Part shown: piece after piece, positions 44,263-57,604 of the stretch
How the letters are laid out: every line of letters begins with the position of its first letter
Numbering within the stretch: position 1 is the first letter of the stretch
From: Rhizophagus clarus
Lineage: Eukaryota > Glomeromycota > Glomeromycetes > Glomerales > Glomeraceae
Assembly (NCBI GenBank): GCA_015698045.1
Contig: BLAL01000252.1
Span: 992,001-1,056,000 of the forward strand
Direction: 5' to 3'
Length of the DNA stretch: 64,000 nt
Notes under the pieces: model-generated
The model's input: only the letters and a program-made list of their open reading frames with translations
Told to the model about the DNA's origin: nothing
Database searches by the model: none
Position numbers and translations under genes: made by a program

Positions 44263-46234
44263 TAACCTAATCAAAAAAGCTGATCAACCAATTCTGAACA
44301 GACCTAATGTGGGACAGGTTACGCCAAAATGTCAAATTACCTGCCTGACCATGCCCATAGGAGCAAAAGGGATCTGATTGGTTCATTGGCCACATTAATT
44401 ACTTGTTTATCGTTTCGAAACTTTTCTCTTCACTCTTTCTTCCCTTTTTCATATTTTAAAAATATATTTTAATATTTTAGAAGTTATTGTTATTTAATAA
44501 AAGTTAAATATTTTTCACCAGCAGCAGAACTCCAGGTGTAAAATATTATTATAAGGATATAAATATTCAATAAATAAATTCATAACAAACGCGTTTTATA
44601 GAGATTTCACAGCATAATTTCAGCATTTGATCGTATTAAACAGGTGAAAAATGCTTAAGGAAAGTTGTTTATAAGGTATGGGACGCTTATATATTAATTT
44701 GTATTAATTTTATGATGTTATGGATTTTTTTTTATAATACTAGGACGCGTTGTTTTTTATTTCAAGTTATAATTTGAGTTTGGCCAAGAGAAACAAGTGA
44801 AATAAGCATAATAATGTTGTTCTGTAGTTTATATTAAAGTTTATATATGTTGATTTTTATGGAAATATCTTAATTATTTGTGAAGTTATAATTTTTTTGT
44901 AATATAATATTTATAATATTTATAAATGCAAATGAACTTTTATTTATTAAAATTGTGCTCCTTTATAATAACATTTAAAGGTATGCCAAACGCATATTTT
45001 TTATTCTTTAACATTTTTAAAAAAAAAATTTCCAAGCTAAAACAATGCACGAAAAAAAATGCGAAGTCAAATTTATGACAGTCAAGCAAATTGACATTTA
45101 CAGTTGTACATACTCTAAAGCAATATATTCGGCGTAACCTGTCACACATTTAGGTCGTGCTAATGTTTTAAACCGAAAAAAAACTAATTGATAAACGTAT
45201 TATATAATCTGCAACTAATATATACTTTTTTTTAACATGCAGGTTTACATAAAATTATTCCAGAAACATTCCATGAATTACATATAAAAAGAAGAGAAAA
45301 TCATGAATATTTATGGAAAAGTATTACAATAAAAGAATTTAAAAGGTATAAATGATCCTAATTTTCGCGTTATCGAAGGAAAAAAAAAAAAATAATAAAT
45401 AAAATAAAAATAAAATAAGTAAAATAAAAAGTACATAAATTGTAAATGTAAAAATATATATAATATAAATAAGTAATATATATACATATATACATATATA
45501 TATACGTATATAATATCACGTAATATATTACATAAATGAATAAATATTTTGATAACAAAGAATTATGTCAAAAAGGATTACTCTTTCCTAAGGGATCGGT
45601 CAGGTTGGCGCATCGTACGGCGTAATACTCGCCTCAACTTTATTTTAAATTTTTTTTCAACGGTTTAATTAAATTTAATAGTTTACAAAATTCCCACCTT
45701 AATACCAAATTTGTATAATACAGATTAACATATATAGATTTTTGTTATCGTTACAATATGTCGCGTGTGAAATGGAAAACTTCAAACTCCTATACAAATC
45801 AGGAAATAATTGAAGGAATTTTCCGATTACGTAAGATATTATCAAATAATAACAAAGAAAATCATAACTATAATGCTATTATTCCGAAAATGATGAACAT
45901 TGGTTGAATGAATTTTTTTTTAATAAATTATCACCGCATGTCAAGTCGATAAATAGACAAATTAAAAGTATTTAAATACGACACCTTGTATCTTCTTTTT
46001 TTTTTTTTTTTAGAACGTTCAAAAAAAAAAAAGAAAGATAAATAAAATAAATAAATTCGTTCTTTTTTTTTTTTTTTCTTTTTACTTTTTAATTTTTATT
46101 TTATTTAATTTCTTTATTTTTTTTTTTTTTTTTCTCTTTTTTTTTTGAAAAATAATAAAAAGTTATCATCAGCCATTTTTTTTCACTCTTTTCTTTACTC
46201 AAATTTCTTTTTTTTAATAATAAACTTATAAACG
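44263..46234. other. Intergenic region before the F-box gene
   Basis: No firm gene. Two weak coding hints exist. One is an open segment 45,242-45,345 between a CATGCAG acceptor-like and a GTATAA donor-like site (HKIIPETFHELHIKRRENHE... EFKR). The other is a 49-codon frame 45,758-45,907 (MSRVKWKTSNSYTNQEIIEG). Neither has a recognisable family. An AT microsatellite lies at about 45,465-45,520. The last 220 bp before the F-box start are dominated by poly(T) tracts, probably part of its promoter/5' UTR. Confidence 0.4.
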
Positions 46235-47467
46235 ATGGCAACCAAATTACCAAATGAATGCCTTTTAGAAATATTTAAATATATTGATGAAAAATCATTA
46301 TATTCAGTATTATTGGTTAATAGAACATGGTGTCGAATAAGCGTACCAATGTTATGGAGAAAACCATTTAAAGAATATCGAACGAACAATTTAAGAAAAA
46401 TCGAACCTTTTAAAGTGATATTACCATTAATATCATATATTGATAAAGAAACCAGAAAGTCATTAAAAATTGATGAAAATATGATGAAATATTATGAAAA
46501 ACCAACATTTAATTACGCATCATTCATAAGAGAATTGGATTACACCAATATGTGTCATCAAGCAATAACATGTTTAAAAAAATCACGATCAAATCGGTCA
46601 ATTATTATGAATGAGAATTATTATTTATATAATGAAATGATGCAAATCTTTGAACAAAATTCTTATCATGTTATTAAACATGAGATTGAAAATATTTTAA
46701 ATGTGAAAAGTATATTGAAACAAGAAGATTCAAATAAATTTATTGAATCAATATATAAAATTATTTTAAATAATTCAAGAATTGAATCTTTAATATTAGA
46801 TATATTTTATTGGCGTTCAAAAGATATTTTTAATATTCTTTCAAAATTACCTGAACAATTAGGGAATGGTTTTACTGGTTACTATTTAAAAAAGATTCAT
46901 TGTAAATTATTAGCAAAAGATATTGATATAATATTTGATTTATTAAAATTTTCTAATAATCAAATAAGGGATTTATCATTAAGTTTTTATGGTGTATATA
47001 ATAATGATTCTTCGGATAATTCTTTTTATTATTTGGATTTGATTAATTTAATTAAATCTCAACATTATCTTGAAAAATTACATATCAATTATAATTCTTG
47101 TTTTATAAAATTAATTTTATCCGAATTACAAAACAATGTTCATTCTATTATGAATTTAAATTTAATATCTCATAATAATATTGAGGAATCCGGTCCTTAT
47201 TTTTTAGATGATGAATGGAGTAATTCATTAGAATTAACTTTTAACGATTTAAAAAATGTTGATAATTTAAAAAATATTCCTCTTTTAAATTTAAAATTTT
47301 TAAAATTAGATTGGGATACTCTAAATTTTAATCATTTACAATCTCAAGAAAATGAGTTACATCAATCTATAATTGAATTAATACAAAATCATAATATTGA
47401 TTTGAAGCAGATTAATTTAAATCCATTATTAGAATTTCGTTTTCGAAATATTTTTAAGGTAATATAA
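46235..47467 (+). CDS. F-box protein, single exon
   Basis: Uninterrupted 410-residue frame. The N-terminus MATKLPNECLLEIFKYI, with LYSVLLVNRTWCRISVPMLW at about residues 29-48, is a clear F-box (LP-E-L--I---------L----LV-R-W). The rest is Leu/Ile/Asn-rich with irregular leucine-rich-repeat-like spacing (for example LRDLSLSFYG, LEKLHINYNS, LKFLKLDWD), a common arrangement for substrate-binding regions. Known role of F-box proteins: adaptor for SCF ubiquitin ligases through Skp1. The target is unknown. Such proteins are highly amplified in arbuscular mycorrhizal fungi. The ATG lies in a context preceded by poly(T) DNA and no upstream in-frame ATG is seen. Ends in FRNIFKVI and TAA. Confidence 0.9.
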   Translation: MATKLPNECLLEIFKYIDEKSLYSVLLVNRTWCRISVPMLWRKPFKEYRTNNLRKIEPFKVILPLISYIDKETRKSLKIDENMMKYYEKPTFNYASFIRELDYTNMCHQAITCLKKSRSNRSIIMNENYYLYNEMMQIFEQNSYHVIKHEIENILNVKSILKQEDSNKFIESIYKIILNNSRIESLILDIFYWRSKDIFNILSKLPEQLGNGFTGYYLKKIHCKLLAKDIDIIFDLLKFSNNQIRDLSLSFYGVYNNDSSDNSFYYLDLINLIKSQHYLEKLHINYNSCFIKLILSELQNNVHSIMNLNLISHNNIEESGPYFLDDEWSNSLELTFNDLKNVDNLKNIPLLNLKFLKLDWDTLNFNHLQSQENELHQSIIELIQNHNIDLKQINLNPLLEFRFRNIFKVI

Positions 47468-50400
47468 AAAATATATTGTAATGTTTAACATATTATGTAT
47501 ATATATACATACATATAAATTTTTATTTTAATAAATTATACGTTTTACATATTTTTTATCATCTAATTACTTATCATAATAATATCATAATAATATCGAG
47601 AACTATCAAAACAATAGTATTTACACTGCATATTTGTTATATTTGTTAAATTCATAAGCATTAGATAAAACGATTTCGTAATGATATTACTGGTTAGACG
47701 CTGTAATATTTCCGAAAATTTACTTGGAATTGATTGATAGATAGCATTTTAATTGGTAGTTTCAAATAAGGTATCAGTATCTATCAGGATTCGTTCCGAC
47801 AATGGTAATTTATTATTATTGTGCATTCAATATATTCAATATCTAGCATGATTATGTAAAAATATGTACTTATTATGAATTTACTTTTAAATTACTCTTC
47901 AAGTTCCCAACGTGTGCATAACTTATTAACTTATTCTGCAAAACAATCCTTGGTCATTACATTCTTGAGTTCAGATTGAAGTAATTTTATTAAGCATGGT
48001 AGAGTTTTTAAATTATATTAAAGATGTTAATTTCTAATTAAATTTTATTATTTAAATTATTTAAATTATCATAAAATTTCAATCACAACAAATTCAAAAG
48101 AAATAAGATTATTAAAAGAATGTCGTGTTAGGAAAGCTGTAATAAAAGTTCGCGATAGCTTTAACGAAATACTACATTTAAACTATTCAAATTATAGAAA
48201 ATTATGGTATCGGCGATTTACGCCATATTCAATTACAAATTTCACGTTCCGACCCGTAATTACTTTTTCTTTTTTTTTTTCGGTTAATTCGTATAAAGGA
48301 AATGTTTTACTTCCGAGAAAATAATTAAAAGTCCTTTCATATTTCCTTATAAGTAAAAAAATCATCGTAAATGAGATTTATTAAACTTAATTCTGATAAG
48401 CAGAGAGCGCTAATCAGCAAAATAGGTTTAATAAAAAGGGTTTCCTCAAAACATTATTAATTTATTACTTTACAGATAAATCCTTCAATAAATGGTAATC
48501 ACACTTACTGTAATAAAATCATTTCAAAAATCATTTACATAACACATTACACAACACATTACACAGTATACATACACAGAATACATTCGATCAACATGTT
48601 TCCTCGGAGCAAGTTGAATATTACAAGATTAATAAAAGAAACTAAATTGAATTCGTTTTCATTTGGAACTTTAGTGTTTAAGCGAGATTTATTTGCAGAT
48701 TGAAGTTGTTGCTTAATTAAATAGAATTCTCATTAAGTCCAACCTTGTAGTACATAAAGTAATCACATTCATAATGAAGATGATAAGGAGATTTCAAACA
48801 ACATTTTGTTTAAAATTCGATAAATAATATTATTGGATTTAGATTTATCAATAGTAGAATATCCGTCTTAGAAATTAGAATATCCGTCTTAGAAATTAGA
48901 ATATCCGTCTTAGAAATTAGAATATTCGTCTCTGAATATCCGGTTTCTTGAAGACGGAATATATCAAACCGGATTAAAGAATTGCTGCTTATAAAAATTT
49001 GAAATTTTTATTGTAATTTAAATAACGCGATACAATTACTCTGATTAAAAATCGGGTAATTTACGTCGTGTAATATTCATGAATCTAAAAATGATTTATA
49101 AAATTGACGTCATATCTATTTCGGCTAAATGTCCTGAAACATGATAATTTCCCGAAGCAGTGCATATTATATAATCCTAAAAATGAACATTTGGGAGGTA
49201 AATTTGTGACATTTCAGGATGTTTAAGGAATGACATAATTATTATGTAAGAGATTGCAGCTCAAGGAATCCCGGATTTTTAATCAGTTATCTCATCACTT
49301 ACCGTAAAATAGATGAGATTTAAATTTATTTTAAAAAAAAAAAATTGATTCGTTGTTAAATTTAGAAAAGTACCAAATCGACTTAAACAATCTTGGAAAT
49401 TTCTTATAAAAAAAAAAAATTTTGTGGCTGTGCAGTAATAAGAAAATTCAATTTTTCTTTAACTTTATTATATATGGGAAGATTCGGTTAGTAATTTTTC
49501 ATTCTAAGAGAACGCGGTAAAGTTTTTGAGGATCAATAAAAAATATCTTTAGTTACCAATTTATTTAGTTCCACAATCTGTTTCGGATCATTTGAAATGC
49601 AAATTAAATCTACAATATTTCATGTATGACAGTTCTTCTAAAAGTAAATCTTAGCCATTATTATCTTTATATTATTTATATTTGATCCTCGATTTATAAA
49701 TTCCAAGACAAATTATATGGCAGATCCATATGATGGATATAAAACTACTTTTAGGAAGATTTGAAAAGATATAAATTTTTAAGTACGTTGCCAAAAATAA
49801 TTCAATTACCTGAATACGTGATATTCAAAAATTTTCCTTATCGAAATTCATGAATTTTGGCTGAAGTTATGTTATTAACCCAGTATTAATACGTATAATT
49901 GAATATTTTATATTACTGAATACTGAGGGTTAATATTATACAATTTATAATGCTTTAAATAAAATAATGATTTATAATTTACCAATACAGATGTTAACAA
50001 TAAAATGAAGTATAGTAGCAAAGAATTTATAAAATGTATTGTGAGTATAGAATAATTTTAATTTATACCTAAATTTCTTTATTTTTATTTATAAATAATA
50101 CATTAATTTAAAATTTAATAAAAATTTGAATTATTTTAATAATAATTTTTTTTGGTAAAAATAGTAATAGCTTAATTAATATATGAAAATTTTATGATTT
50201 TTTTTTAATAAAAAATTTATTATTAAAAATGAATTTTTTAAACTAAAAGAATAAATTTACCTTTTTACCTTGATAAAAATAGTCAAATATTTTTCAAATA
50301 TTGATTTTATTTTCTTTAAAAGCATTATTTTTTTAGTTTATCATGTGATTTATTTTAAAACTAATTTTTTTGTTGATTACTTATTTATTATTAGTACATA

Positions 50401-51783
50401 GTAGGTTAAAAAAGTATTTTACTTGCTTAAGTAAGATTATTAAAAATTAAAAAATTCTTTTGTTAACCACGATCAAGTGACAGTATATATGTTTACATAA
50501 TGGCTTATAGTATACCACGTTGCATATGTCATCATGCAGTTATTATACATGTACCTTATGAAAGACAAGTACAAAAGAAGAATAAAAAACGACATAAGCA
50601 CGAAATATGATCCTAAGAACTTGCTATGCTAACATATATTTCTTTTCCGTTAGATTTTTCAAATCTTTTTCGTTCTCATAATTTTGTAGATTTATTTTAA
50701 ATATAGAATTGGATCAAATGTGTCTGAACGCACATTGGTCAAGAACATTACTTTTTCGGGCTGTGGTGCCTGGTGGTCGCTTTTTACATAAATTAGCCAA
50801 AAAATAAATTAAACACATTTGATAAATTTTGATATTTTTATCATAGATCTTTATAATGTATCTTTATCAATAACGATGCCTTATCATTGAATAATCCTTG
50901 CAATAGCGGACATTTAAGGGGAGTAACCCATAAAATGAGGTTTAATACCATCCGAATAGATTATTTTATTATGTAAATACTTTAATTTTTCATAATAATG
51001 TAAATAAAAAATTTTTTTTTTTTTTTTTTTTTGTATAACTTTAATTTTTTATGATTTTAAATTTCTAAAATCCTAATACGCGAAATTTTTCGGGATGAAA
51101 TAATTTCGAATCTATTGTGTAAAATTTCAATGTAAAATTAATAAATAAACGGATAAAAAGAACTTATGGTATTTTAATCATGATAAGCTACTTCCCATCT
51201 TCACATATAGCAATAGGTAATGACAAAACCATAGCGCATTATTATAGCAATAAGTAATTCGATTTTTTGCATCGTAGAGATTGTGATACTTCTCCAAGTT
51301 ACTAGAATTCATAGTGAAGGTACCATACATTATTATGGAAATAGGTATTTATTTTTACGTTGTAAATATTGGAATATATTAGAAATCGAATGGAAAATAT
51401 CAAATTTTTTTTTTTATTAATTGCAATATGAGTAAAAACATAATGCGAGCCAAAATTTAAACTCTTAATGCCGAAATTAAAATAATTTGTCTCAAAAATC
51501 ACGTGATTCAATTAAATAAAAAACATTTATTACGAAATCTCTTTTTTAATATATAATTAATTAGTTAAAAAAAAAAAGAATTAAAGAAGTAAGACATTGC
51601 GTTAAGTGCGAACAATGCTGAACGAATTGTAAAAAAAAAAAAAAAAAATTTTTGTATATGCGCGGTGAAAGTTATAAATTTTCTTGAAATAATAAAACTC
51701 ATCAGGAAATTAATTCATCAAGTGACACTCTTTATAATCCCTTATTAATATACTCTTCTAATAATTTCATCAAGTGAAACTCT
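47468..51783. other. 4.3-kb intergenic region, no gene recognised
   Basis: AT-rich single-copy-looking DNA with the 21-bp tandem repeat at 48,857 and several A/T homopolymers. A 36-codon frame near 50,500 (MAYSIPRCICHHAVIIHVPY... ending in a Lys-rich tail) is too short to support. 51,465-51,505 shares AATGCCGAAATT and TCAAAAATCACGTGA with 40,302-40,330. Most likely it holds 3'/5' flanks of the two neighbouring genes plus decayed repeats. Confidence 0.4.
48857..48940 (+). repeat. Tandem repeat, 21-bp unit, four copies
   Basis: AGAATATCCGTCTTAGAAATT three times perfectly, then a diverged fourth copy (AGAATATTCGTCTCTGAATAT). Confidence 0.9.
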
Positions 51784-51815
51784 TTATAATCCCTTATTAT
51801 AATATACTCGTCTAA
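51718..51815. repeat. Tandem duplication of the sideroflexin 3' end
   Basis: About 50 bp (TCATCAAGTGA(A/C)ACTCTTTATAATCCCTTATTA...ATACTC(G/T)TCTAATAATTTCA) occurs twice. The copy nearest the gene supplies the last codons (EIIRRVYYNKGL) and the stop. The other is just outside and would encode almost the same peptide. Confidence 0.85.
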
Positions 51816-53416
51816 TAATTTCACCATTTTTATCTTTTAAATTCCAAAATTGTTGTTCTAATTTCATTGGATCTATCACGGCTTTTTGTGGAAAAGCGGC
51901 GATGGCTAATGGTAAAGCGGTCATCAATGTTATTGTTATGATCCCTAAAATTTTGAAATATACATGAATATTAAAAAAAAAAAAAAAAAAAAGAAAGAAA
52001 AAAAAATTTTTCTTTTTTTAATAAAATAATAATTTTTTACCAAAATTAAATGGGATTGAAAGTCTCGGATTCCTTTTTAATAACTTTGTTTTTTCAAGTT
52101 GAGATAATACAAGTGGTGGAATAGTTAACACAGGAGCAAGTGTTAAAATACGTGAAATAGCAACTTGACCAACAGCTGATGCACCAGCTTTTTTTGATTT
52201 CCCCAAACTAATTCCTTCATCATTATAAACATCAATTCCATCTCTAATTTCTTTCATTCTCATTAAATAGACATTAACAGTACCAGCACTAGCAACGGCT
52301 ACAAAAGGAACTAATCTTGCCAATACACCGCGTATAGATGGTTTTAAGAATTTAAGACGTGGTACAGCCTGTGTAAGTCCAACCGCTAATCCACATGAAG
52401 TTGTCACGGCCGAAACATATGCAACTAAATGTTAAAAAATGTAAAAATTAATTGGACGTTGTGGAAAAGTATAAAATGTAACAATATACATCTTTTTTTT
52501 TTCAAATCACCTACTTGCAGTCTCTTTTAAACTCATTTCAATTGTCTTATTAGCATTGGAATAATTTATAGCTACGTTGATACTTTGATTTGTCCATTGC
52601 CAAAATATAATACTACCTATCTAAAATTCTAAAAATGTCAGTTTTATTTTAACAAACTTTTTTTTTTTTAAAAAAAAAAAAGATTAATATAATAAACAAG
52701 AAAATAAATAAATTATTAATTATCTTACACTTGGATTAGGCATTAGCATACCAGCTACAACAACAAGATTGGTTGGTACGAATGATGACATTCTAAATGG
52801 AAGAAATACGGGTTCTCCTGTATCCGGATGAATCGTCGAATCGATAACTATATATATATATATGGATGTTATGGACGTTATGGACGTTATGGATGTTATG
52901 GATGTTATGGATATTAGGTTGTAAAAACGTAAACATCATTATATTATATATTAATTGAATATGATAAAATAAACAACTCACTTTTTTTTGCATGCCATAA
53001 TTTTTCTGGATCCACATCTCGAATTTTATCAGAATTATAATCATTGGTTAATTTTTTTGCTTCTTCAAGACCTTTTCTTGATACAAACAATGTTCTTTAA
53101 AAATAGAATGAATGAATGAATGATTGATTGATTGATTACTTTCAATTCAAAAAAAGAAAAAAAAGAAAAGAAAAATTTAATCAATTAATTATTTATTTTA
53201 CCTTGGATCAGTAATATCAATAAAATGTTTTACACGACCCCAATATGTAGATTGATCATATCGAGGTTTTGCTACAAAAAAATATATATATTTTATCAGA
53301 GAATCAACATTGGATCATAAATGTGTTCCAAAAAAAAAAAAAGATTGGGAAAATCAAATAACCTTACATAAATCAATTTTTGATGGTAAAGATTTCTTCT
53401 CTGTAACATTTGACAT
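51784..53416 (-). CDS. Sideroflexin (mitochondrial amino-acid/serine carrier family)
   Basis: Seven exons: 53416-53368, 53271-53202, 53094-52982, 52847-52729, 52620-52515, 52424-52041, 51944-51784; total 1,002 nt, 333 residues, the usual length. Family hallmarks: KPRYDQSTYWGRVKHF near residue 20, TLFVSRKGLEEAKKL, IIDSTIHPDTGEPVFLPFRM (the conserved HPDTGE motif), NPSIGSIIFWQWTNQSINVAINYSNAN (the QW-NQS-N---NY-N-N motif), NVYLMRMKEIRDGIDVYNDEG, and GKSKKAGASAVGQVAISR. There are about five hydrophobic segments. Known: inner-membrane proteins; human SFXN1/3 carry serine into mitochondria, and yeast has Fsf1. Substrate here not provable. The C-terminus borders a small tandem duplication. Confidence 0.95.
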
Positions 53417-54717
53417 TATTTTGGAGGATCGAAAAGGAAAAGAAATTTTTTTTTTTTGGGACAGGGGGGCTTAATATAAAAATTTAATGTTACACTAATG
53501 TGGATTGACCTTTTTTTTCCTGATTAGATTTCAAACTTTTTTAAAATCACGTAAATTAACGTTTTCAATATGTCTAATGCTGGTAAAATTTTAAAAACTA
53601 TACATTGTCTTTCGTTTTCTTGAACATCATCTATCTGCGATTTTAAGTTGATGTAACTGTTCAAAATTTGTTAAGATGACTCTACATTTTACGTTAAGTA
53701 TGGGACCGGTCTTTAATGTTAAACACATCACTTGACATCCGTTAAAGCCGTAAGAACAGGCGTCTTGTATGTCACAATTGTATTGTTTTAACGTCAACAT
53801 TTTATCTTTTACGTGCGAATTACGAAACATAACGTACGTGCAAATTACGAAATATAGTTTACATGCCCAAATTAAGCAATTCAAAATCTCAAAAAAAAAA
53901 AAAAATTTTTATTAAAGAACATAATATATTTTTTGGCTAATAAGATCATAATTATTAATATATAATATATAAGAATAAAAAGAATCATAAAAATTTTTTT
54001 TTTTTTTTTTAAAGAAAAATGTTTTTTTTTTTTAAAAAAAAAAAGAATTACCCCCTCTCCCAATTCTTTTTTTTTTTTTAAGCAGTTACTAATTATTCCT
54101 TTTTTTTTGCGATTATCAAAAGAAACCAAATATTTTGATTTTTTTTCTTGAAAAAAAAAAACAAAAAAGTTTTTTTTTTTTTTTTAAAAAATAAATTATA
54201 CAAACACTGAGGGATAAAAAAAAAAAATACAAAGGACACGAAAGAAAAAAATAGTTTTTTTGTTTTGTTTTTGAAAAAAAATGAAATATATAAGAAAATT
54301 TTTTTTTTTTTTACAAATTTGATAAAAATGTTTTTTTTTCGTTTTGTCACGCATAACTTTTTACTTTTTTTTTTTTAAAAAAAAAAAAAAAAATAAAACA
54401 TAATAAAGATAATTTTTTTTTCATAAAGGGAAATATTTTTTTTCATGGTTATTAAAAACTATTAAAGTTTTCAATAAGAGTTAAGCTATAATGTATGTGT
54501 AATAGTATATAAAAAAATATATATATATAAATATTTACAAAAATAAGAATATTTTATATTTTAAGAAGAAAAAAATTTTTTTTAAAAAAATATGCAAATT
54601 GAAAAAAAATAAAATTTTAAGAAAATATATTGCTGCAAAGAGATTCGATTTCTCTTTTTTTTTTTTTTTTTAAGCGGGGTTAATAATATATTTACCTCAA
54701 AAAATGGTAATATATAT
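53417..54717. other. Intergenic, homopolymer-rich
   Basis: Includes the sideroflexin upstream region. An 85-codon minus-strand frame at 53,627-53,884 (Cys-rich, ending in NFEQLHQLKIADR) has no recognisable family and no splice partner, so it is not called. 53,890-54,700 is packed with A and T runs of 8-20 nt. Confidence 0.45.
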
Positions 54718-57562
54718 TTATATATCTTGAATGTTGTTGTTACATTCTTTGGCTAAAGATATCATGAAATCTAAAGCTTTACACAAGTCTTTATAATCAG
54801 AATGTGCCTCAATCGTGTATTTCTTCAAATCTATTCACAAATAAAAATGAGTTAACACCTTATAATCTTATAATAATCAAGTACATGTGAATGTATATAT
54901 ATACCTTTAAGTAACAGAGAATATCTGGCGACACGTTGTATGGGCATTATCAAATAATCACTAAGACCAAGCTTGATATTTTCTTTTTTTCGTTGAGACT
55001 ATTTTAATAGAATTTGTTTAACTTCTACTGAATAGGAACGCAAAAAAAATAAAATAAGATGAGAAGCTATAATTACCGAAACGAATCTACGATAGAATAC
55101 ACTTTGGTTAACTTTTTTGGTGAGTAATTGACGACTTCTTTGAATATTTTCAGCGTAATTTTTGTAAACTTCAAATTCTTTCGCAAAATTAAGAAACACT
55201 TGGCCCAATTGAGAGTCATAAACTTCACAGGGATCCATTGAAGTTTCAATAGTTTCCACAAATTTATCAGAAAGTTTTATCAAATCGTCCAAATGAGCAA
55301 AAATGATTCTTATATCATCTTTGTTTACAAGTGGAGGTGAGGTTGATGCATTAATACAAGGATCCATAAAGGTCTAAAAATGTTGAAAAAAAAAAAAAAA
55401 AAATTGAGAAAAAATTGAGAAAATTGGGGGGAGAAATTAGTTAACATCACCACACTTACCTTCTTGAGGGTCTTCATATGACTTAAATAACTTTGTTCGG
55501 TAGAATATATCTCACTAATTATAAACTTTCTCATTTGACGTGCTCTTGTAAAACTATCCTGTTCTTTTTCCATATCAGCTTGTAAAGCAAATAAATCAAC
55601 CGGAAATTTTCTTGGGGGTGATGGTTCAACATCAGATGTCATGGATGTAACCTCCTCATTAACCACATTTGTTTCTTTAACTTTTTGAGCAACATGATTT
55701 AAAATTTTATATTCTGATTCTGAAGCCACCTGTTTATTTACTCTTTGTGAAGCATTAGCATAAGCGTAAGAATTCCTTCGTTGAACATCACTACTATGTC
55801 TATTTCTTTTAGTAAATAAACCTTTGAGATGTCGTACTTCAATATGAGACCATGAACGTCTTATATCAAATTCAGTTTGATCATCCATAGAATTTCGACT
55901 TTTTATTTTTGAGGAATGATCATGTGATTCACGTGATTCTGGGATGATTAAATCAGCCACGGTGGTCGGTGATGAAAAAGTGACAAAAGAATCTTTACCG
56001 GAATCATCAACAAGTGAAGTTGAAGAAAAAGCAGTAGGTAAAAGAGAACAATGATGAACACTATTTGATTTTACGCGTTTTCTTATATTATTATTATTAT
56101 TACAAACACATGGAGGTGATTGAGATATTTTCAAAGTGGTGGTTGTCGTAGTAGTAGTTACAGTTGTTGAACGTATAGTAGTATGAGAAGAGGATTTATC
56201 CATAACATCATCAATTGATGAACGATTATTATTGATAATAGAAGAAGAACCACGACTCATTGAGAAAGAACGAAAAGGATAATTTTCTTTTAAAGATGAA
56301 GGAGGAGTTGCAGTAGCAAAAAATGAAAAACGATTATCACAAGAAGTTTCAATCACTTCTTCTTCCAGTTCTTCCTCTTCTCTATCAGATTTTTTTGAAA
56401 GACTAAACGTACGTTTTAAACGTTGAATCTTTGATGGGGAAGGTTGTTTACGAAGACAAAGTTGTTGACGATTTTTAATTATATTATCATCAGATATTAT
56501 TTCGCGATCAACTACAAAAAAAGAAAATAATTGAGGGAAAAAATAAAAAATCGTTTGAGTATTATATAATTTTTTAAGATTTTTTAAATAATAATTTTAA
56601 AAAAAAAGCAATTATAATAAATATTTGTTTGTTTGCTAATAAAAACATTAAACGACTAATACCGGTTAAAGTGAGAAAGAAAAAACTGGATTTTTTTTTA
56701 TATGAAAGTACAAAGGAAAAGGGGGAGGGAAGGGATTTTTGGGGGGGAGTAATATATAATTACGTAATAACATATATAATATGGGGGAGGGTTATCAAAC
56801 TAATAATACTAACTGAAACATCAGTCGATTATTATGAAGAAGTTTTATGTTTTATTTATAATATAAAAGAGGAAAAGTTAAAGGAAAGGAAAGGAAAAGG
56901 AAAAGGAAAAGAAAAAAAGGAAAAAATAAAAAAAATAAAATAAAATAAAAAATAAAATAAAAATAAAAAAAATAAAATAAAATAATATAAAAATGTATGA
57001 TAGAAAGTAGGTTTCGTTTTTCCTAGTAAGTTGTATTATCACAATGAAATAAAATTAATACATACCATTACTTTTAGAACCAAGGGTAAATGGAGGATTT
57101 GCTGAATTTTTGTTACTACTTAACGTATTAACAGAAACGTTGTTATCGTAAATATTTTGGTTCAAATGAGATGGTAAAGAATTTTTAACCGTAGTTATCG
57201 TATCTGAAGATGTCGTCGTTATATGTTGCATGTTTAAATAATTAATTATATTGTTAACGTTAGACTCTGGCGAACCAGAAAGAAATGATGAAGAAAATGA
57301 TGATGATAATGATGATGATGATGATGATGATGATGAAGTAGTGTAAATTGAATTTTCATGAAATGAAATTAAATTAGCATTATTTTTTAAATTTAAATTT
57401 TCATTGGCGTTTTTTTCTGTCACAATTTTATTTATATTATGATTAGTAAAATTATTATATTGATATGACGATTTATTATCGTCATGCATTCTTTCGTTAA
57501 ATGTCTCGAAATTGTTGATATATTCAATATTTCCCATTGAGGAGGAAGTTTGCCCATTACTA

Positions 57563-57604
<42 letters not shown>

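Noticed and set aside
45580..45640. GC-richer stretch GGTTGGCGCATCGTACGGCG considered as a tRNA or small RNA
   Set aside because: No cloverleaf can be drawn and no A or B box is in place. Only a weak local hairpin is possible.
53627..53884. 85-codon Cys-containing minus-strand frame
   Set aside because: No recognisable domain, no splice partners and no conserved context. It is compatible with chance in the upstream region of the sideroflexin gene.
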